Shown here: positions 53,027 through 61,470 of the stretch, piece after piece
Numbering within the stretch: the first letter of the stretch is position 1
Layout: every line of letters begins with the position of its first letter
Source of the DNA: an uncultured Corynebacterium sp.
GTDB taxonomy: Bacteria; Actinomycetota; Actinomycetes; Mycobacteriales; Mycobacteriaceae
Length of the DNA: 64,000 nucleotides
Reading direction: 5' to 3'
Assembly (NCBI RefSeq): GCF_947253065.1
Contig: NZ_CAMXWS010000006.1
Coordinates: 1-64,000 of the forward strand
Translations under genes and position numbers: made by a program
Notes under the pieces: model-generated
Database searches by the model: none
The model's input: the letters and a program-made list of their open reading frames with translations, nothing else
What the model was told of the DNA's origin: nothing

Positions 53027-54670
53027 CTAGTCGGCGACGAGTGGCTCCATGGTGAGCTCCGGGTGCTCCTTCTCAATGAACGCGAGCTTCCATTTGTCAC
53101 CGAAGAGGGCGATGAGTTCGCCGTCGGTGCGGGTGAAGATTTCCACGCCGCGCTGGCGGCCCAATTCCGGTGCTGATTCTTCGTCAGTGCGGCGGGCAAC
53201 GGAGTAGGGAATCGGCTCGGTGACGGTCTCGACGTTGTACTCGTTTTCCATGCGGGCCTGCATGACCTCGAACTGCATGGGGCCGACGGCGGCCATGACG
53301 GGGGCAGCATCGCCGCGGGCGTCGTTACGCAGAATCTGCACGACACCCTCGGCATCCAGCTGCTCAAGTGCCTTGCGGAACTGCTTGTACTTACCCAGCG
53401 ATTTGGCGCGCAGGGTGCGGAAGTGTTCCGGCGCGAACTGTGGCATCGGCGGGAACTGGACCTTCTTGCCAGCGTAGATCGTATCTCCCGGAGCAAGAGC
53501 GCCGGCATTGACCAGGCCGATGATGTCGCCGGGGAATGCTGTTTCGACGGTGTCGCGGTTACGACCGAAAACTGTCAGTGCGTACTTGGTGGAGAAGCTG
53601 CGGCCCGATTGGGCGTGCGTGACCTGCATACCACGGTCGAATTCGCCGGAGACCACGCGCATGAATGCGAGGGTATCGCGGTGATTCTTATCCATACCGG
53701 CCTGGACCTTGAACACCACGCCGGAGAATTCATCGCCAACCTCACGCTCAGGATCGATGGCCTGACCACCGCCGGATTCTGCCTGTTCGATAGCCTTCGG
53801 ATCAGACTCGCGGCCCTCCGGTGCAGGTGCGATGGCGCAGAGGGTGTCCAGAATCTGGTGCACACCGAAGTTCAGCATCGCGGAGGCGAAGATCAAAGGC
53901 GAAGTCACGCACTGCTCGAAGAGTTCCTGGTTGTGCACAGCGCCGTCAGCAGCGAGCAGCTCGGCTTCCTCAACGGCGGTCTCCCAGGCGTCTTCTTCGC
54001 GTTCAAGTGCCTGGTCCGGGGTGTATTCCTCTTCCGGTGCGATGGTGGAACCACCAGCGGTACGGATGAAGTGGATGTATTTATCAGCCTCGCCGTCGTC
54101 GTTGACGTGCGCGAGACCACGGAAGTCACCAGCCTCGCCTACGGGCCAGTACAGGGGAGTGGGCTGGAGGTCGATTTCGGTGACGATCTCGTCGACAAGC
54201 TCAAGGGGCTCACGTCCGACACGGTCCCACTTGTTGATCACCGTGACGATAGGCAGGCCACGGGCCTTGCAGACGCGGAAGAGCTTGAGGGTCTGCGGCT
54301 CGAGGCCCTTGGCGGCGTCGATAAGCATGACTGCAGCATCAACGGCGGAGAGCACGCGGTAGGTATCCTCAGAGAAATCCGCGTGGCCCGGGGTGTCCAC
54401 CAGGTTGATCACGTACGGCTCGCCGTCGTGGCCCTCCGGCGCGTACTCGAACTGCAGCGCCGACGACGCGATTGAGATGCCACGGTCTTTTTCCATGTCC
54501 ATCCAGTCAGACACCGTCGACTTACGGTTGCCCTTGCCATGCACCGCGCCGGCCTCCGAAATGACGTGCGCGTGCAGTGCCAATGCCTCCGTCAACGTCG
54601 ACTTACCAGCGTCCGGGTGTGCGATGACGGCGAATGTGCGGCGGCGGGCGGCCTCGGAAACGGTGCTCAT
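53027..54670 (-). CDS. prfC: Peptide chain release factor 3
   Basis: RF3 is a GTPase that recycles RF1/RF2 from the ribosome. The 547-residue protein has G1 AHPDAGKSTLTEA, G3 DTPGHADFSEDT, G4 NKWDR, and the RF3-specific features WMDMEKDRGISI and a C-terminal MQFEVMQARMENEYNVE. TACCCT ends 9 bases before the ATG, consistent with a near-leaderless mRNA. It converges on the gene relic at 53014. Confidence 0.95.
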   Translation of the reverse strand: MSTVSEAARRRTFAVIAHPDAGKSTLTEALALHAHVISEAGAVHGKGNRKSTVSDWMDMEKDRGISIASSALQFEYAPEGHDGEPYVINLVDTPGHADFSEDTYRVLSAVDAAVMLIDAAKGLEPQTLKLFRVCKARGLPIVTVINKWDRVGREPLELVDEIVTEIDLQPTPLYWPVGEAGDFRGLAHVNDDGEADKYIHFIRTAGGSTIAPEEEYTPDQALEREEDAWETAVEEAELLAADGAVHNQELFEQCVTSPLIFASAMLNFGVHQILDTLCAIAPAPEGRESDPKAIEQAESGGGQAIDPEREVGDEFSGVVFKVQAGMDKNHRDTLAFMRVVSGEFDRGMQVTHAQSGRSFSTKYALTVFGRNRDTVETAFPGDIIGLVNAGALAPGDTIYAGKKVQFPPMPQFAPEHFRTLRAKSLGKYKQFRKALEQLDAEGVVQILRNDARGDAAPVMAAVGPMQFEVMQARMENEYNVETVTEPIPYSVARRTDEESAPELGRQRGVEIFTRTDGELIALFGDKWKLAFIEKEHPELTMEPLVAD

Positions 54671-54729
54671 GACCTGTAGAGGGTAGTCGCTACAGCAAGG
54701 TCAGGGCTAACCAGCGCCATGCAGCACAA

Positions 54730-55614
54730 TCAGGGCAGCGTTTCGAAGAAAAGTGCCTGGTCGATAGCGATCCCGACGGCTGCACCCGCGCCTGCCGCCT
54801 GCGACACCTGGTCAGGGGAGCTGACCACATTTCCCGCTGCCCACAGGCCCGGCTGCGAGGTCAGGCCGCGTTCTGTGCGGACCCATCCATCGACGACGTC
54901 GCATCCGGCCTCGCGCAACAGCGCGTCGTTCGGTTCGAAACGCGGGCCAGTGAAGCAGGATTCGAACACGAATTGGTGGCCTGTCGAGCGAACCGCAACT
55001 CGGTCGCCCTCTGCTGGGCCTACTTCCAAGACGGGTTCGTCGATGATCGTGATGCCGAGCGATTCGAAAAGAGCCCTCTCCTCGTCGGGAAGCTCGAGGC
55101 CGTTCGGCAAGAACGTGACGGTCTTCGCCCACTTGGTGAGCAGCTTGGAAATGTGGAACGTGAAGCCGGGGTTCTCCCCGCCGATGACCGCGAGGTCAGT
55201 TCCGTTCACCTCATATCCGTGGCAGTAGGGGCAGTGGAAGACCCGCGTTCCCCACAGCGCAGGCAATCCGTCCACGTCGGGCAAGACGTCGGTGATTCCG
55301 GTGGCGACGAGGAGATGCGGTGACTCAATGGCCTTGCCGCTGCCGAGAGTCACAGACCACTGGTCATCCACTCTCGTTAGATTCTCTGCGCGGTCCCTCA
55401 CGATCGTGCCGCCGAACGACTCGAATTCAGCGTGGCCCTTTTCCAACAGTTCGGTTGGCTTGACTCCGTCCATTCCCAAGATGCCGTGGGCGTGCTCGCT
55501 GAATCGGTTGCGCGGACGGCCCTCGTCAATCAAGCAGACGGAACGATTCGCCCGCGCCAAGTTGATCGCCGCGGCGGTTCCGGCGAAGCCTCCGCCGATG
55601 ATCGTGACATCCAT
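54730..55614 (-). CDS. NAD(P)/FAD-dependent oxidoreductase, thioredoxin-reductase-like
   Basis: The 294-residue protein has an N-terminal FAD motif (IIGGGFAGTAAAINLARAN), a redox-type FHCPYCHGYEV sequence and a C-terminal flavin motif (GLWAAGNVVSSPDQVSQAAGAGAAVGIAIDQ). The CPYC pair matches the spacing of the TrxB active site, but the protein belongs to the wider thioredoxin-reductase-like group often coupled to other partners. Its position 60 bases before prfC on the same strand suggests co-transcription at most. Ribosome binding site AGGGGG lies about 8 bases before the ATG. Confidence 0.83.
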   Translation of the reverse strand: MDVTIIGGGFAGTAAAINLARANRSVCLIDEGRPRNRFSEHAHGILGMDGVKPTELLEKGHAEFESFGGTIVRDRAENLTRVDDQWSVTLGSGKAIESPHLLVATGITDVLPDVDGLPALWGTRVFHCPYCHGYEVNGTDLAVIGGENPGFTFHISKLLTKWAKTVTFLPNGLELPDEERALFESLGITIIDEPVLEVGPAEGDRVAVRSTGHQFVFESCFTGPRFEPNDALLREAGCDVVDGWVRTERGLTSQPGLWAAGNVVSSPDQVSQAAGAGAAVGIAIDQALFFETLP

Positions 55615-55754
55615 GTTCTAGCCCCCTGGAATTCTTTCAACCGGTTCTCGCGTTGAAGACACTAGTTGCTCGAGCTCCGTCGCGGGAGGCCCTGTTGGCC
55701 TTCGTTAGAGTGGGGCCGAGATAGGTGACTTGTACGCAAACGAGAGGAGACACA

Positions 55755-56288
55755 ATGAAGATCGGCGTGATCGTCGGTTCCATCCGCAAGAGCCGCACCG
55801 CAATAAAGGTGGCTGACTGGATGAAGGAGAATATCGGCGAGCGGGAGGGAGCCGAGTACGAGTTCATCGACCTCGCGGATTACGACCTTCCGCTTTACGA
55901 CGGCGCCGGGCTGCCCATGCTCATGAATAAGCAGTACGACAATGATGAGGTCACCCGCTGGTCGAAGGCGATCGACGCGTGCGATGCGTTTATCTTCATC
56001 ACGCCCGAGTACAACCACTCGGTGCCGGCTGCGTTGAAGAACGCGGTGGACACCCTCGGCCCGGAGTGGGTGGGCAAGCCCATCGCATTCGTCGGCTACG
56101 GCGGTGTCGGAGCGATCCGCGCGATCGAGCACTGGCGCCAGATCGCCGCGAATTTCCACATGCACGACATCCGCGAGCAGCTCGGCTTCATCCAGGCGAT
56201 GGAGATGCGAGACGGCTTCAATCCGATGCCGAACCGCGCCAAGGAGCTCGCCGCGATGTGCGACCGCCTCGAGGCTGCCGCCCGCTAA
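55755..56288 (+). CDS. NADPH-dependent FMN reductase family protein
   Basis: The 177-residue flavodoxin-like protein has IGVIVGSIRKSRTAIKVADWM (phosphate-binding loop for FMN) and the family signature FITPEYNHSVPAALKNAVDTL with GKPIAFVGYGGVGA. Such proteins reduce FMN, quinones or azo dyes with NADPH. ATG 55755 follows GAGAGGAG; a TAGAGT box at 55706-55711 is a likely -10. Its stop overlaps that of the convergent DUF2200 gene by 4 bases. Confidence 0.87.
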   Translation: MKIGVIVGSIRKSRTAIKVADWMKENIGEREGAEYEFIDLADYDLPLYDGAGLPMLMNKQYDNDEVTRWSKAIDACDAFIFITPEYNHSVPAALKNAVDTLGPEWVGKPIAFVGYGGVGAIRAIEHWRQIAANFHMHDIREQLGFIQAMEMRDGFNPMPNRAKELAAMCDRLEAAAR

Positions 56289-56647
56289 TTACTGCGGATG
56301 ATTTTGTCGACGGCCTTGCCGCGTGCCAGCTCGTCGACGATCTTGTCCATCATGCGGATCTTTTGCATGAGCGGGTCCTCGACGTCCTCGACCCGCACAC
56401 CGCACACGCTGCCGGTGATGAGCTCCGCGCCGGGGTCGAGCGTGACGTGCTCAAAGAAATCGCGCAGCGTGGCACCTGATTCCGCCTGGGCATGGAGCTC
56501 GTCGGTGGTGAGACCGCTAAACCAAGTGAGGACCTCGTCGAGCTCCGCCCGTGTCCGGCCCTTGCGCTCGACCTTGGCCACGTAGTTGCCGTAGATATCG
56601 CCGAACGGGTAGTTGAACACCCGCTCGAGCTTTGCCTTTTCGTCCAT
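56285..56647 (-). CDS. DUF2200 family protein
   Basis: The 120-residue protein matches DUF2200, seen in VFNYPFGDIYGNYVAKVERKGRTRAELDEVLTWFSG and MQKIRMMDKIVDELARGKAVDKIIR. Function unknown; no signal peptide or membrane segment. AGGAGA lies upstream of the ATG. It follows pth by 12 bases on the same strand and is probably co-transcribed. Confidence 0.85.
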   Translation of the reverse strand: MDEKAKLERVFNYPFGDIYGNYVAKVERKGRTRAELDEVLTWFSGLTTDELHAQAESGATLRDFFEHVTLDPGAELITGSVCGVRVEDVEDPLMQKIRMMDKIVDELARGKAVDKIIRSN

Positions 56648-56659
56648 GCGGTAAATCTC

Positions 56660-57274
56660 CTATCGGCTGTGAATGTCGTTCTGCGCCCGCTGCAGGCCTT
56701 CCTCGATCACAAGGCGCGCGGCGTCCGCGGCGGTGGCGATCTGCTCGTCGAGGCCCTCGTGGTCGACGGGGCTAAGGACCCACTCCGGGACCGGCATGCC
56801 CTTCGGCGGGCGCCCGATGCCGATGCGCACGCGGATAAATTCGCGGGTTCCCAGCTGCTCGGTCAGGGACTTCAGGCCGTTATGGCCGTTCTCGTTCCCT
56901 CCCTGCTTGATGCGGACTTTCCCGGCGGGCAGGTCGAGCTCGTCGTGGAGGACGATGATGCGCTCCGGCGGAATCCCGAGTTTCTCCGACACCGGAGCAA
57001 CGCCTTCGCCGCTGTTGTTCATGAACGTCGTCGACCGAAGCGCGAGGGCAGACGTGTCCGGCACCACCACTCCCTGGGCTTTGAAGGAGGGGAGGGGACG
57101 CAGGGTGTGTTCGTCGATAAGCATGTCCTGCGCCATGTAGCCCACGTTGTGGCGGGTGGTGGCGTATTTCGCGCCGGGGTTGCCCAAGCCGACAATGAGC
57201 CACTCGGCAGCGAGCGAGTCGAGATCGGGTATGTGCTGGCGGGGTGCGAAAAGGGCGCGGATTTTGTCGAACAC
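56660..57274 (-). CDS. pth: Peptidyl-tRNA hydrolase, copy 1
   Basis: Pth cleaves peptidyl-tRNA released from stalled ribosomes. The 204-residue protein has VGLGNPGAKYATTRHNVGYMAQD with the catalytic His, MNNSGEGV, and VLHDELDLPAGKVRIKQGGNENGHNGLKSL with the catalytic Asp. An N-terminal extension of about 28 residues precedes the domain. The GTG start lies 7 bases after TAGACT (57287-57282), a leaderless layout. It is divergent from the nitronate monooxygenase gene, and a second pth copy lies 1 kb downstream. Confidence 0.93.
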   Translation of the reverse strand: MFDKIRALFAPRQHIPDLDSLAAEWLIVGLGNPGAKYATTRHNVGYMAQDMLIDEHTLRPLPSFKAQGVVVPDTSALALRSTTFMNNSGEGVAPVSEKLGIPPERIIVLHDELDLPAGKVRIKQGGNENGHNGLKSLTEQLGTREFIRVRIGIGRPPKGMPVPEWVLSPVDHEGLDEQIATAADAARLVIEEGLQRAQNDIHSR

Positions 57275-57314
57275 GCAGCCCAGTCTAAGTCAGCGCTTCG
57301 CTAGAGTGGCCACC

Positions 57315-58265
57315 ATGACACCAGAACTTCCCGCCCGTCTGCCCCGCGTCGTCGCCGCCCCCATGGCGGGTGGCCCGAGCACTCCCGCGCTTGTGAATGC
57401 CGTCGGTTTCGGCTTCCTCGCCTGGGGGACGTGCAGCCTCGAGCACGCGCGCGAAGAGCTTTCGCTTATCGACGAACCCTTCGGCATCAACCTCTTCTAC
57501 CCCCAACGGGACACCCCGCGCCGGGAGGACCTGGAGGCGATCGCGTCTGAGCTCGGCGCGGAGATTCCCGAGCCGGATTACACCTTCGGCTTCCACGAGA
57601 AGCTCGACCTCGCGCTTGCCGACGGGCGCGCGACGATCATTTCCTGCACCTTCGGTTGCTTCACTCCGGAAGAATTCAAGCGCATCCACGATGCGGGCAT
57701 CCAGGCGTGGGTGACCGTGACGAACGAGGTCGACGCGATCAAGGCCGCCGAACTCGGCGCTGACGGCGTCATCGTGCAGGGCCCGAAGGCGGGCGGACAC
57801 CGCTCCACGTGGACGATCACCGAAGAGCCCGACGAGCGCGACCTGGAGCAACTGCTCAGCGGCATTTTCCGCCACGTCAACATTCCGATCATCGCCGCCG
57901 GCGGCGCACGCACCGCTGAAGACGTCGAGCGCCTCATCGAGTGGGGCGCGAATTCCGTCGCCTGCGGCAGCGCGTTCCTGCTTGCCGACGAAGCCGGTAC
58001 CAGTGAGACCAATCGCGGTGTCCTGCGCGCCGGCGGTAACTCCGTGTCCACCCGCGCTTTCTCAGGCCGCTACGCCCGCGGCGTGGAGACGCGGTTTACC
58101 CGCGAGCACGACGATCTTCCCCCGCTGTACCCGCAGCTCAACGCCATGCAGAAACCGCTGCGCAACGACCCCGACCACGGCTACTGCCTCGTCGGCGACG
58201 ACTTCGCCGGGCAACTCCACGAAGGCTCCGCCGCGGAGATCGAGGCGAGGTTGTTGGGGCGTTAA
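57315..58265 (+). CDS. Nitronate monooxygenase (NMO/2-nitropropane dioxygenase family)
   Basis: The 316-residue FMN TIM-barrel protein has the family motifs RVVAAPMAGGPSTPALVNAV, IISCTFGCFTPEEFKRIHDAG, GADGVIVQGPKAGGH and IPIIAAGGARTAEDVERLIEWGANSVACGSAFLLADEAG. Such enzymes oxidise alkyl nitronates such as propionate 3-nitronate; some family members have other roles. TAGAGT (57302-57307) ends 7 bases before the ATG, so leaderless. It sits between two convergent/divergent pth copies. Confidence 0.88.
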   Translation: MTPELPARLPRVVAAPMAGGPSTPALVNAVGFGFLAWGTCSLEHAREELSLIDEPFGINLFYPQRDTPRREDLEAIASELGAEIPEPDYTFGFHEKLDLALADGRATIISCTFGCFTPEEFKRIHDAGIQAWVTVTNEVDAIKAAELGADGVIVQGPKAGGHRSTWTITEEPDERDLEQLLSGIFRHVNIPIIAAGGARTAEDVERLIEWGANSVACGSAFLLADEAGTSETNRGVLRAGGNSVSTRAFSGRYARGVETRFTREHDDLPPLYPQLNAMQKPLRNDPDHGYCLVGDDFAGQLHEGSAAEIEARLLGR

Positions 58266-58272
58266 CTGCGCG

Positions 58273-58836
58273 CTACGAGATAGCGGCGATGAGTTCGTCG
58301 GCGGCGTCGGCAAGCGTGATGGGCAGCTCGGCTTGTTCTTGTTTGCCGAATGGCTTGAGCACGTAATCGGCCGGTGCCTGGCGGCCGGGCGGGCGGCCGA
58401 TGCCGACGGCGAGGCGGTTGTAATTCGGGGTGCCTAGCGACTTGGTCACGGACTTCAGACCGTTGTGGCCGTGGTCGCCGCCGCCGAGGCGGAGCTTGAC
58501 CGTGCCGAAGTCGAGGTCGAGCTCGTCATAAATGATGTAGATGTCTTCGGGCGGGATCCCGTAGTAGCTGGCGAGGGCCTTGACCGGGCCGCCCGAGACA
58601 TTCATGAAGCCGCGGGTGCGGGCGAGAATTGTGCGGCGGCCGGTGAGACGGCAGGCGGTGAGTTCGGCGACTTCGGTGTTCGTCTTCTTGTGCACACTCA
58701 ACTGCGCCGGCATCGGGGTGGCGCGGTCGAGCAGCTCCTCGATGACCATCACGCCCGCGTTGTGGCGGGTTTGGGCATAGATCGTGCCCGGATTGCCGAG
58801 GCCGACGATGAGGACGGGTGAAGAATCAGAAGTCAC
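58273..58836 (-). CDS. pth: Peptidyl-tRNA hydrolase, copy 2
   Basis: This 187-residue paralogue has VGLGNPGTIYAQTRHNAGVMVIEELL with the catalytic His and YDELDLDFGTVKLRLGGGDHGHNGLKSV with the catalytic Asp; the residue before DELD is Tyr where copy 1 has His. It lacks the N-terminal extension of copy 1. Its GTG start lies 8 bases after TAGACT (58850-58845), the same -10 sequence as copy 1. C. glutamicum also carries two pth genes. Which one is essential cannot be judged. Confidence 0.92.
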   Translation of the reverse strand: MTSDSSPVLIVGLGNPGTIYAQTRHNAGVMVIEELLDRATPMPAQLSVHKKTNTEVAELTACRLTGRRTILARTRGFMNVSGGPVKALASYYGIPPEDIYIIYDELDLDFGTVKLRLGGGDHGHNGLKSVTKSLGTPNYNRLAVGIGRPPGRQAPADYVLKPFGKQEQAELPITLADAADELIAAIS

Positions 58837-58876
58837 AAGACCTAAGTCTACTTTCGGTTCTCAACCACGTTGCGGC

Positions 58877-59452
58877 CTACGATGCGCGGGCGCGCAATCC
58901 GTCGAGGAAAATATCGATGAGTTCTTGCTGGACCTGCGACGCGTGGGCGTTGATGATCTTCGAATTCGGCAGCGGGCGGGAGGCGATGACGAGCGCGATG
59001 TGGAATTCGAGAGGCTCCAGATCTCTTGGATACAAGCCCGCTTCTTTCGCGCGAGTGATCAAGGGGGCGTAGGCGTTGCGGATCTCCTCCGCGCGATTTT
59101 CATCGATGTGTTGGATGCCAGAGATCTGCTCGAATTCCGAGAACAGCGTCTGCCCGAGCAGCGCCAGTTTCAATTCAGCGATGGCGTGAATCGCACCACT
59201 CCACGCTTTTTCAGGAGTTTCTTCAAAGAGGGGAAGGTGCTCGCTGATGACGGTCTCGATGTCGTGGACGGCGTTGGCGCCGATGGCGTAGAGAAGCGTG
59301 ATGCGGTCAGGGAAGTGCCTGCTCACAGTGGCAATTCCGACCCCTGCTTCTTTGGCTATCGCGCGCATCGACACGTTTCCGCCGTGTTCGACGAAAAGGG
59401 ATCGGGCGGCGGTGACGATCGCTTCACGGTTGTCGGCAGCATCCTGTCTCAT
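58877..59452 (-). CDS. TetR-family transcriptional regulator
   Basis: The 191-residue protein has the TetR helix-turn-helix at its N-terminus (REAIVTAARSLFVEHGGNVSMRAIAKEAGVGIATVSRHFPDRITLLYAI) and a variable ligand-binding C-terminal domain. TATGGT (59464-59459) ends 6 bases before the ATG. It is divergent from a membrane protein gene and the spacer between them contains two inverted repeats, so it most likely represses that gene and itself. Confidence 0.9.
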   Translation of the reverse strand: MRQDAADNREAIVTAARSLFVEHGGNVSMRAIAKEAGVGIATVSRHFPDRITLLYAIGANAVHDIETVISEHLPLFEETPEKAWSGAIHAIAELKLALLGQTLFSEFEQISGIQHIDENRAEEIRNAYAPLITRAKEAGLYPRDLEPLEFHIALVIASRPLPNSKIINAHASQVQQELIDIFLDGLRARAS

Positions 59453-59466
59453 GCTTGCACCATACC

Positions 59467-59512
59467 AAACGGAACACTATGATCCGTTTATGTAAGTGGA
59501 ACAGGGTGTTCC
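59467..59512. promoter_or_regulatory. Two inverted repeats in the TetR/membrane-protein intergenic region
   Basis: AAACGGA (59467-59473) and TCCGTTT (59483-59489) form a perfect 7-base inverted repeat with a 9-base spacer that contains TATGAT (59478-59483), a possible -10 box for the membrane protein gene. GGAACAGGGTGTTCC (59498-59512) is a second, perfect inverted repeat. Both share the GGAACA half-word and are the likely operators. Confidence 0.6.
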
Positions 59513-59538
59513 GAATCGGTATAAGGAGGAGCCTGAAA

Positions 59539-60513
59539 ATGACTACGGCAGTGAAAGAAGAACAAGGAAGGTCGCACGCAGCGAAAGCGGCGGGGGTGAT
59601 ACTCGGCATCCCCATCATCATGGGGCTAATGCTGTTCGCGTTCCTCGCGCCCACCTTCGCGTCGGGCCCGTCCGGGGTTCCGGTCGCCGTCAGCGCGCCG
59701 GAGCCGATGGTGGAGCAGCTGACACAAGGCATCGAGCAAAAAGCAGGTGACGAAGCGCCGGAGATCACCGTGATGGACAGCCCCGACGAGGTGCGAAATG
59801 CTGTGCTTGAACGGGAAGCCGTCGGCGGTCTCGCCGTGACTCCGGAAGGCGCCACTGCATTCACGGCATCAGGTAACGGCGCTCCGTACGCGCAGCTTAT
59901 CGACGGCATCGCCGGCTCCCTTGAGGCCCAAGGCATGACCGTCGAGCGCACCGACTTGGCGCCGACATCCCAGGATGATCCGCAGGCGACGGGTCTCGTG
60001 TTGCTGGGTCTTCCTCTCGCATTCGGCGGCATCATTTCTGCGGTCATCGCCACGTTCCTCTTCCGGGGCACCCGGTGGACGAAGATCGGGGTTCTCACCG
60101 GCATCGCAGTGCTGGGAGGTCTGGTGGCCACCTGGATGCTGCATTCGGTCTACGGAACGTTGATGGGTAGCTTCGGCATGGAGTGGCTCGCCATCTCCGC
60201 CGGTATCTTGGCTACCTCGATGCTCACTGCGGGGCTCGGGGCGCTCATCGGCACACCCGGCGTGGGCATCGGCGCTGTCTTGACGATCTTCCTCGCGAAT
60301 CCGCTGTCCGGCTTGTCGACGGGGCCGTGGCTCCTGCCTGCGGGATGGTCCACCCTGGGGCAGTGGATGCCGATCGGCGCGACCGGGCATCTCGTGCGCT
60401 CCCTGTCGTTCTTCGACGGCAACGGCGCAGGATCCGCCTGGTGGGTCCTGGCGCTGTGGATTGTGACAGGGCTGGTGCTGCTTTTTGCGGCCCGTCCAAA
60501 GCAGCAGAACTAA
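59539..60513 (+). CDS. YhgE/Pip- or ABC-2-like membrane protein
   Basis: The 324-residue protein has one N-terminal membrane helix (about 20-42), a soluble extracellular domain of about 110 residues, and five to six C-terminal helices. This resembles the YhgE/Pip group and the permease part of ABC-2 exporters, but there is no ATPase gene nearby. ATG 59539 has an AAGGAGG ribosome binding site. It is controlled, by inference, by the divergent TetR regulator, which suggests a role in efflux or envelope stress. Confidence 0.72.
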   Translation: MTTAVKEEQGRSHAAKAAGVILGIPIIMGLMLFAFLAPTFASGPSGVPVAVSAPEPMVEQLTQGIEQKAGDEAPEITVMDSPDEVRNAVLEREAVGGLAVTPEGATAFTASGNGAPYAQLIDGIAGSLEAQGMTVERTDLAPTSQDDPQATGLVLLGLPLAFGGIISAVIATFLFRGTRWTKIGVLTGIAVLGGLVATWMLHSVYGTLMGSFGMEWLAISAGILATSMLTAGLGALIGTPGVGIGAVLTIFLANPLSGLSTGPWLLPAGWSTLGQWMPIGATGHLVRSLSFFDGNGAGSAWWVLALWIVTGLVLLFAARPKQQN

Positions 60514-60528
60514 GACTGCAAATAAGAG

Positions 60529-60569
60529 AAGCGGCCGGCACCCCCTGCGGTAGGGGATGCCGGCCGCTT
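60529..60569. terminator. Bidirectional intrinsic terminator between the membrane protein gene and rplY
   Basis: Arms 60529-60545 and 60553-60569 pair over 17 bases with one mismatch and a 7-base loop. On the minus strand it is followed by TTCTCTTATTTG, so it mainly ends the rplY transcript. Confidence 0.75.
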
Positions 60570-60592
60570 AGCCATTGGCGTCGAGAGGCGGT

Positions 60593-61258
60593 TTACTCCT
60601 CGGAGTCGCCCTCGCCCTCGCCCTCAGCCGGTGCCTCGTCCTCGGACTCGGCGCCAGCCTCAGCGCCGCCTTCCTCAGCCTCTTCAGCAGCGGCCTCGAC
60701 CTCTTCGTCAACCTGCTGGTAGGTGACGTTGATGGCCAGGTACTCCGGATCGGTGACGAGCTCGGCACCCTCCGGCAGCGGCAGATCGCCGACGAGGATC
60801 TGGTCGCCGATCTCCTTGCCCTCGATGGACACGGTGATCTCGTCCGGAATGTTCAGGGCGTCGACCTCGATCTCGACAACGTCGATCTCCTGCAGGACCA
60901 CGGCGTCCGGGGCAGCCTCGCCCTCGTAGACAACCGGGACCTCGACGGTGACCTTCTCGCCGCGCTTGACACCGAAGAGGTCGATGTGGTCGATGTTCAG
61001 GGTCAGGACGTTCTGGTCGACGTGCTTGACCATCGCGAGGTTCTTGTCACCGTCGACCTCGAGCTCGAGAATCGCGTTGGTGCCGTCGTTGCGCACGAGA
61101 GCGGTGATCTCGAGGATGTCCACGTGGAAGTGGATGTTGCCCTCGCCGTTGCTGTACAGCACGCCAGGGACGCGGCCAGCAGCACGCAGACGACGAGCGG
61201 AGCCCTTGCCGAACTCGTCGCGCTTCTCAGCCTGAATAGTCGGGAACTTATTCGCCAT
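60593..61258 (-). CDS. rplY: 50S ribosomal protein L25/general stress protein Ctc
   Basis: The 221-residue protein has an N-terminal L25 5S-rRNA-binding domain (EKRDEFGKGSARRLRAAGRVPGVLYSNGEGNIHF) and a C-terminal TL5/CTC domain, followed by an acidic low-complexity tail of about 50 residues rich in Glu and Ala. It binds 5S rRNA in the large subunit. GAAGGAGAAA lies upstream of the ATG. The usual order rplY-prs is interrupted here by an MHS transporter gene. Confidence 0.94.
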   Translation of the reverse strand: MANKFPTIQAEKRDEFGKGSARRLRAAGRVPGVLYSNGEGNIHFHVDILEITALVRNDGTNAILELEVDGDKNLAMVKHVDQNVLTLNIDHIDLFGVKRGEKVTVEVPVVYEGEAAPDAVVLQEIDVVEIEVDALNIPDEITVSIEGKEIGDQILVGDLPLPEGAELVTDPEYLAINVTYQQVDEEVEAAAEEAEEGGAEAGAESEDEAPAEGEGEGDSEE

Positions 61259-61302
61259 GATGCTTTCTCCTTCTAGTGATGCTTAGGTTCGATGAGCCAC
61301 AG

Positions 61303-61349
61303 AAAAAGCCTGCGGCCACGTGTGCTCGTCGAGTGACCGCAGGCTTTTT
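61303..61349. terminator. Intrinsic terminator upstream of rplY
   Basis: AAAAAGCCTGCGGCCAC (61303-61319) pairs with GTGACCGCAGGCTTTTT (61333-61349), with one mismatch. A-run and T-run flanks make it effective on both strands; on the minus strand it would end the MHS transporter transcript. The rest of the 212-base gap, 61259-61470, shows no gene or tRNA. Confidence 0.75.
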
Positions 61350-61470
61350 GGAGAAAAGTCTGTGATGATTCATCGCGTCGATAACGGCCCTGCTTGCGCG
61401 AATCCGTGCAAGTGGGGTCCCTCGCCGAGACCTGGAAAACTTTAACAGACTACGGTCACTGGAACCAAAC

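Noticed and set aside
53423..54475. A 350-codon open frame on the plus strand
   Set aside because: It is antisense to prfC, whose GTPase motifs are intact.
61350..61470. Possible tRNA or small RNA gene between two terminators
   Set aside because: I could not fold a cloverleaf or find a conserved T-loop; the stretch looks like a plain spacer.
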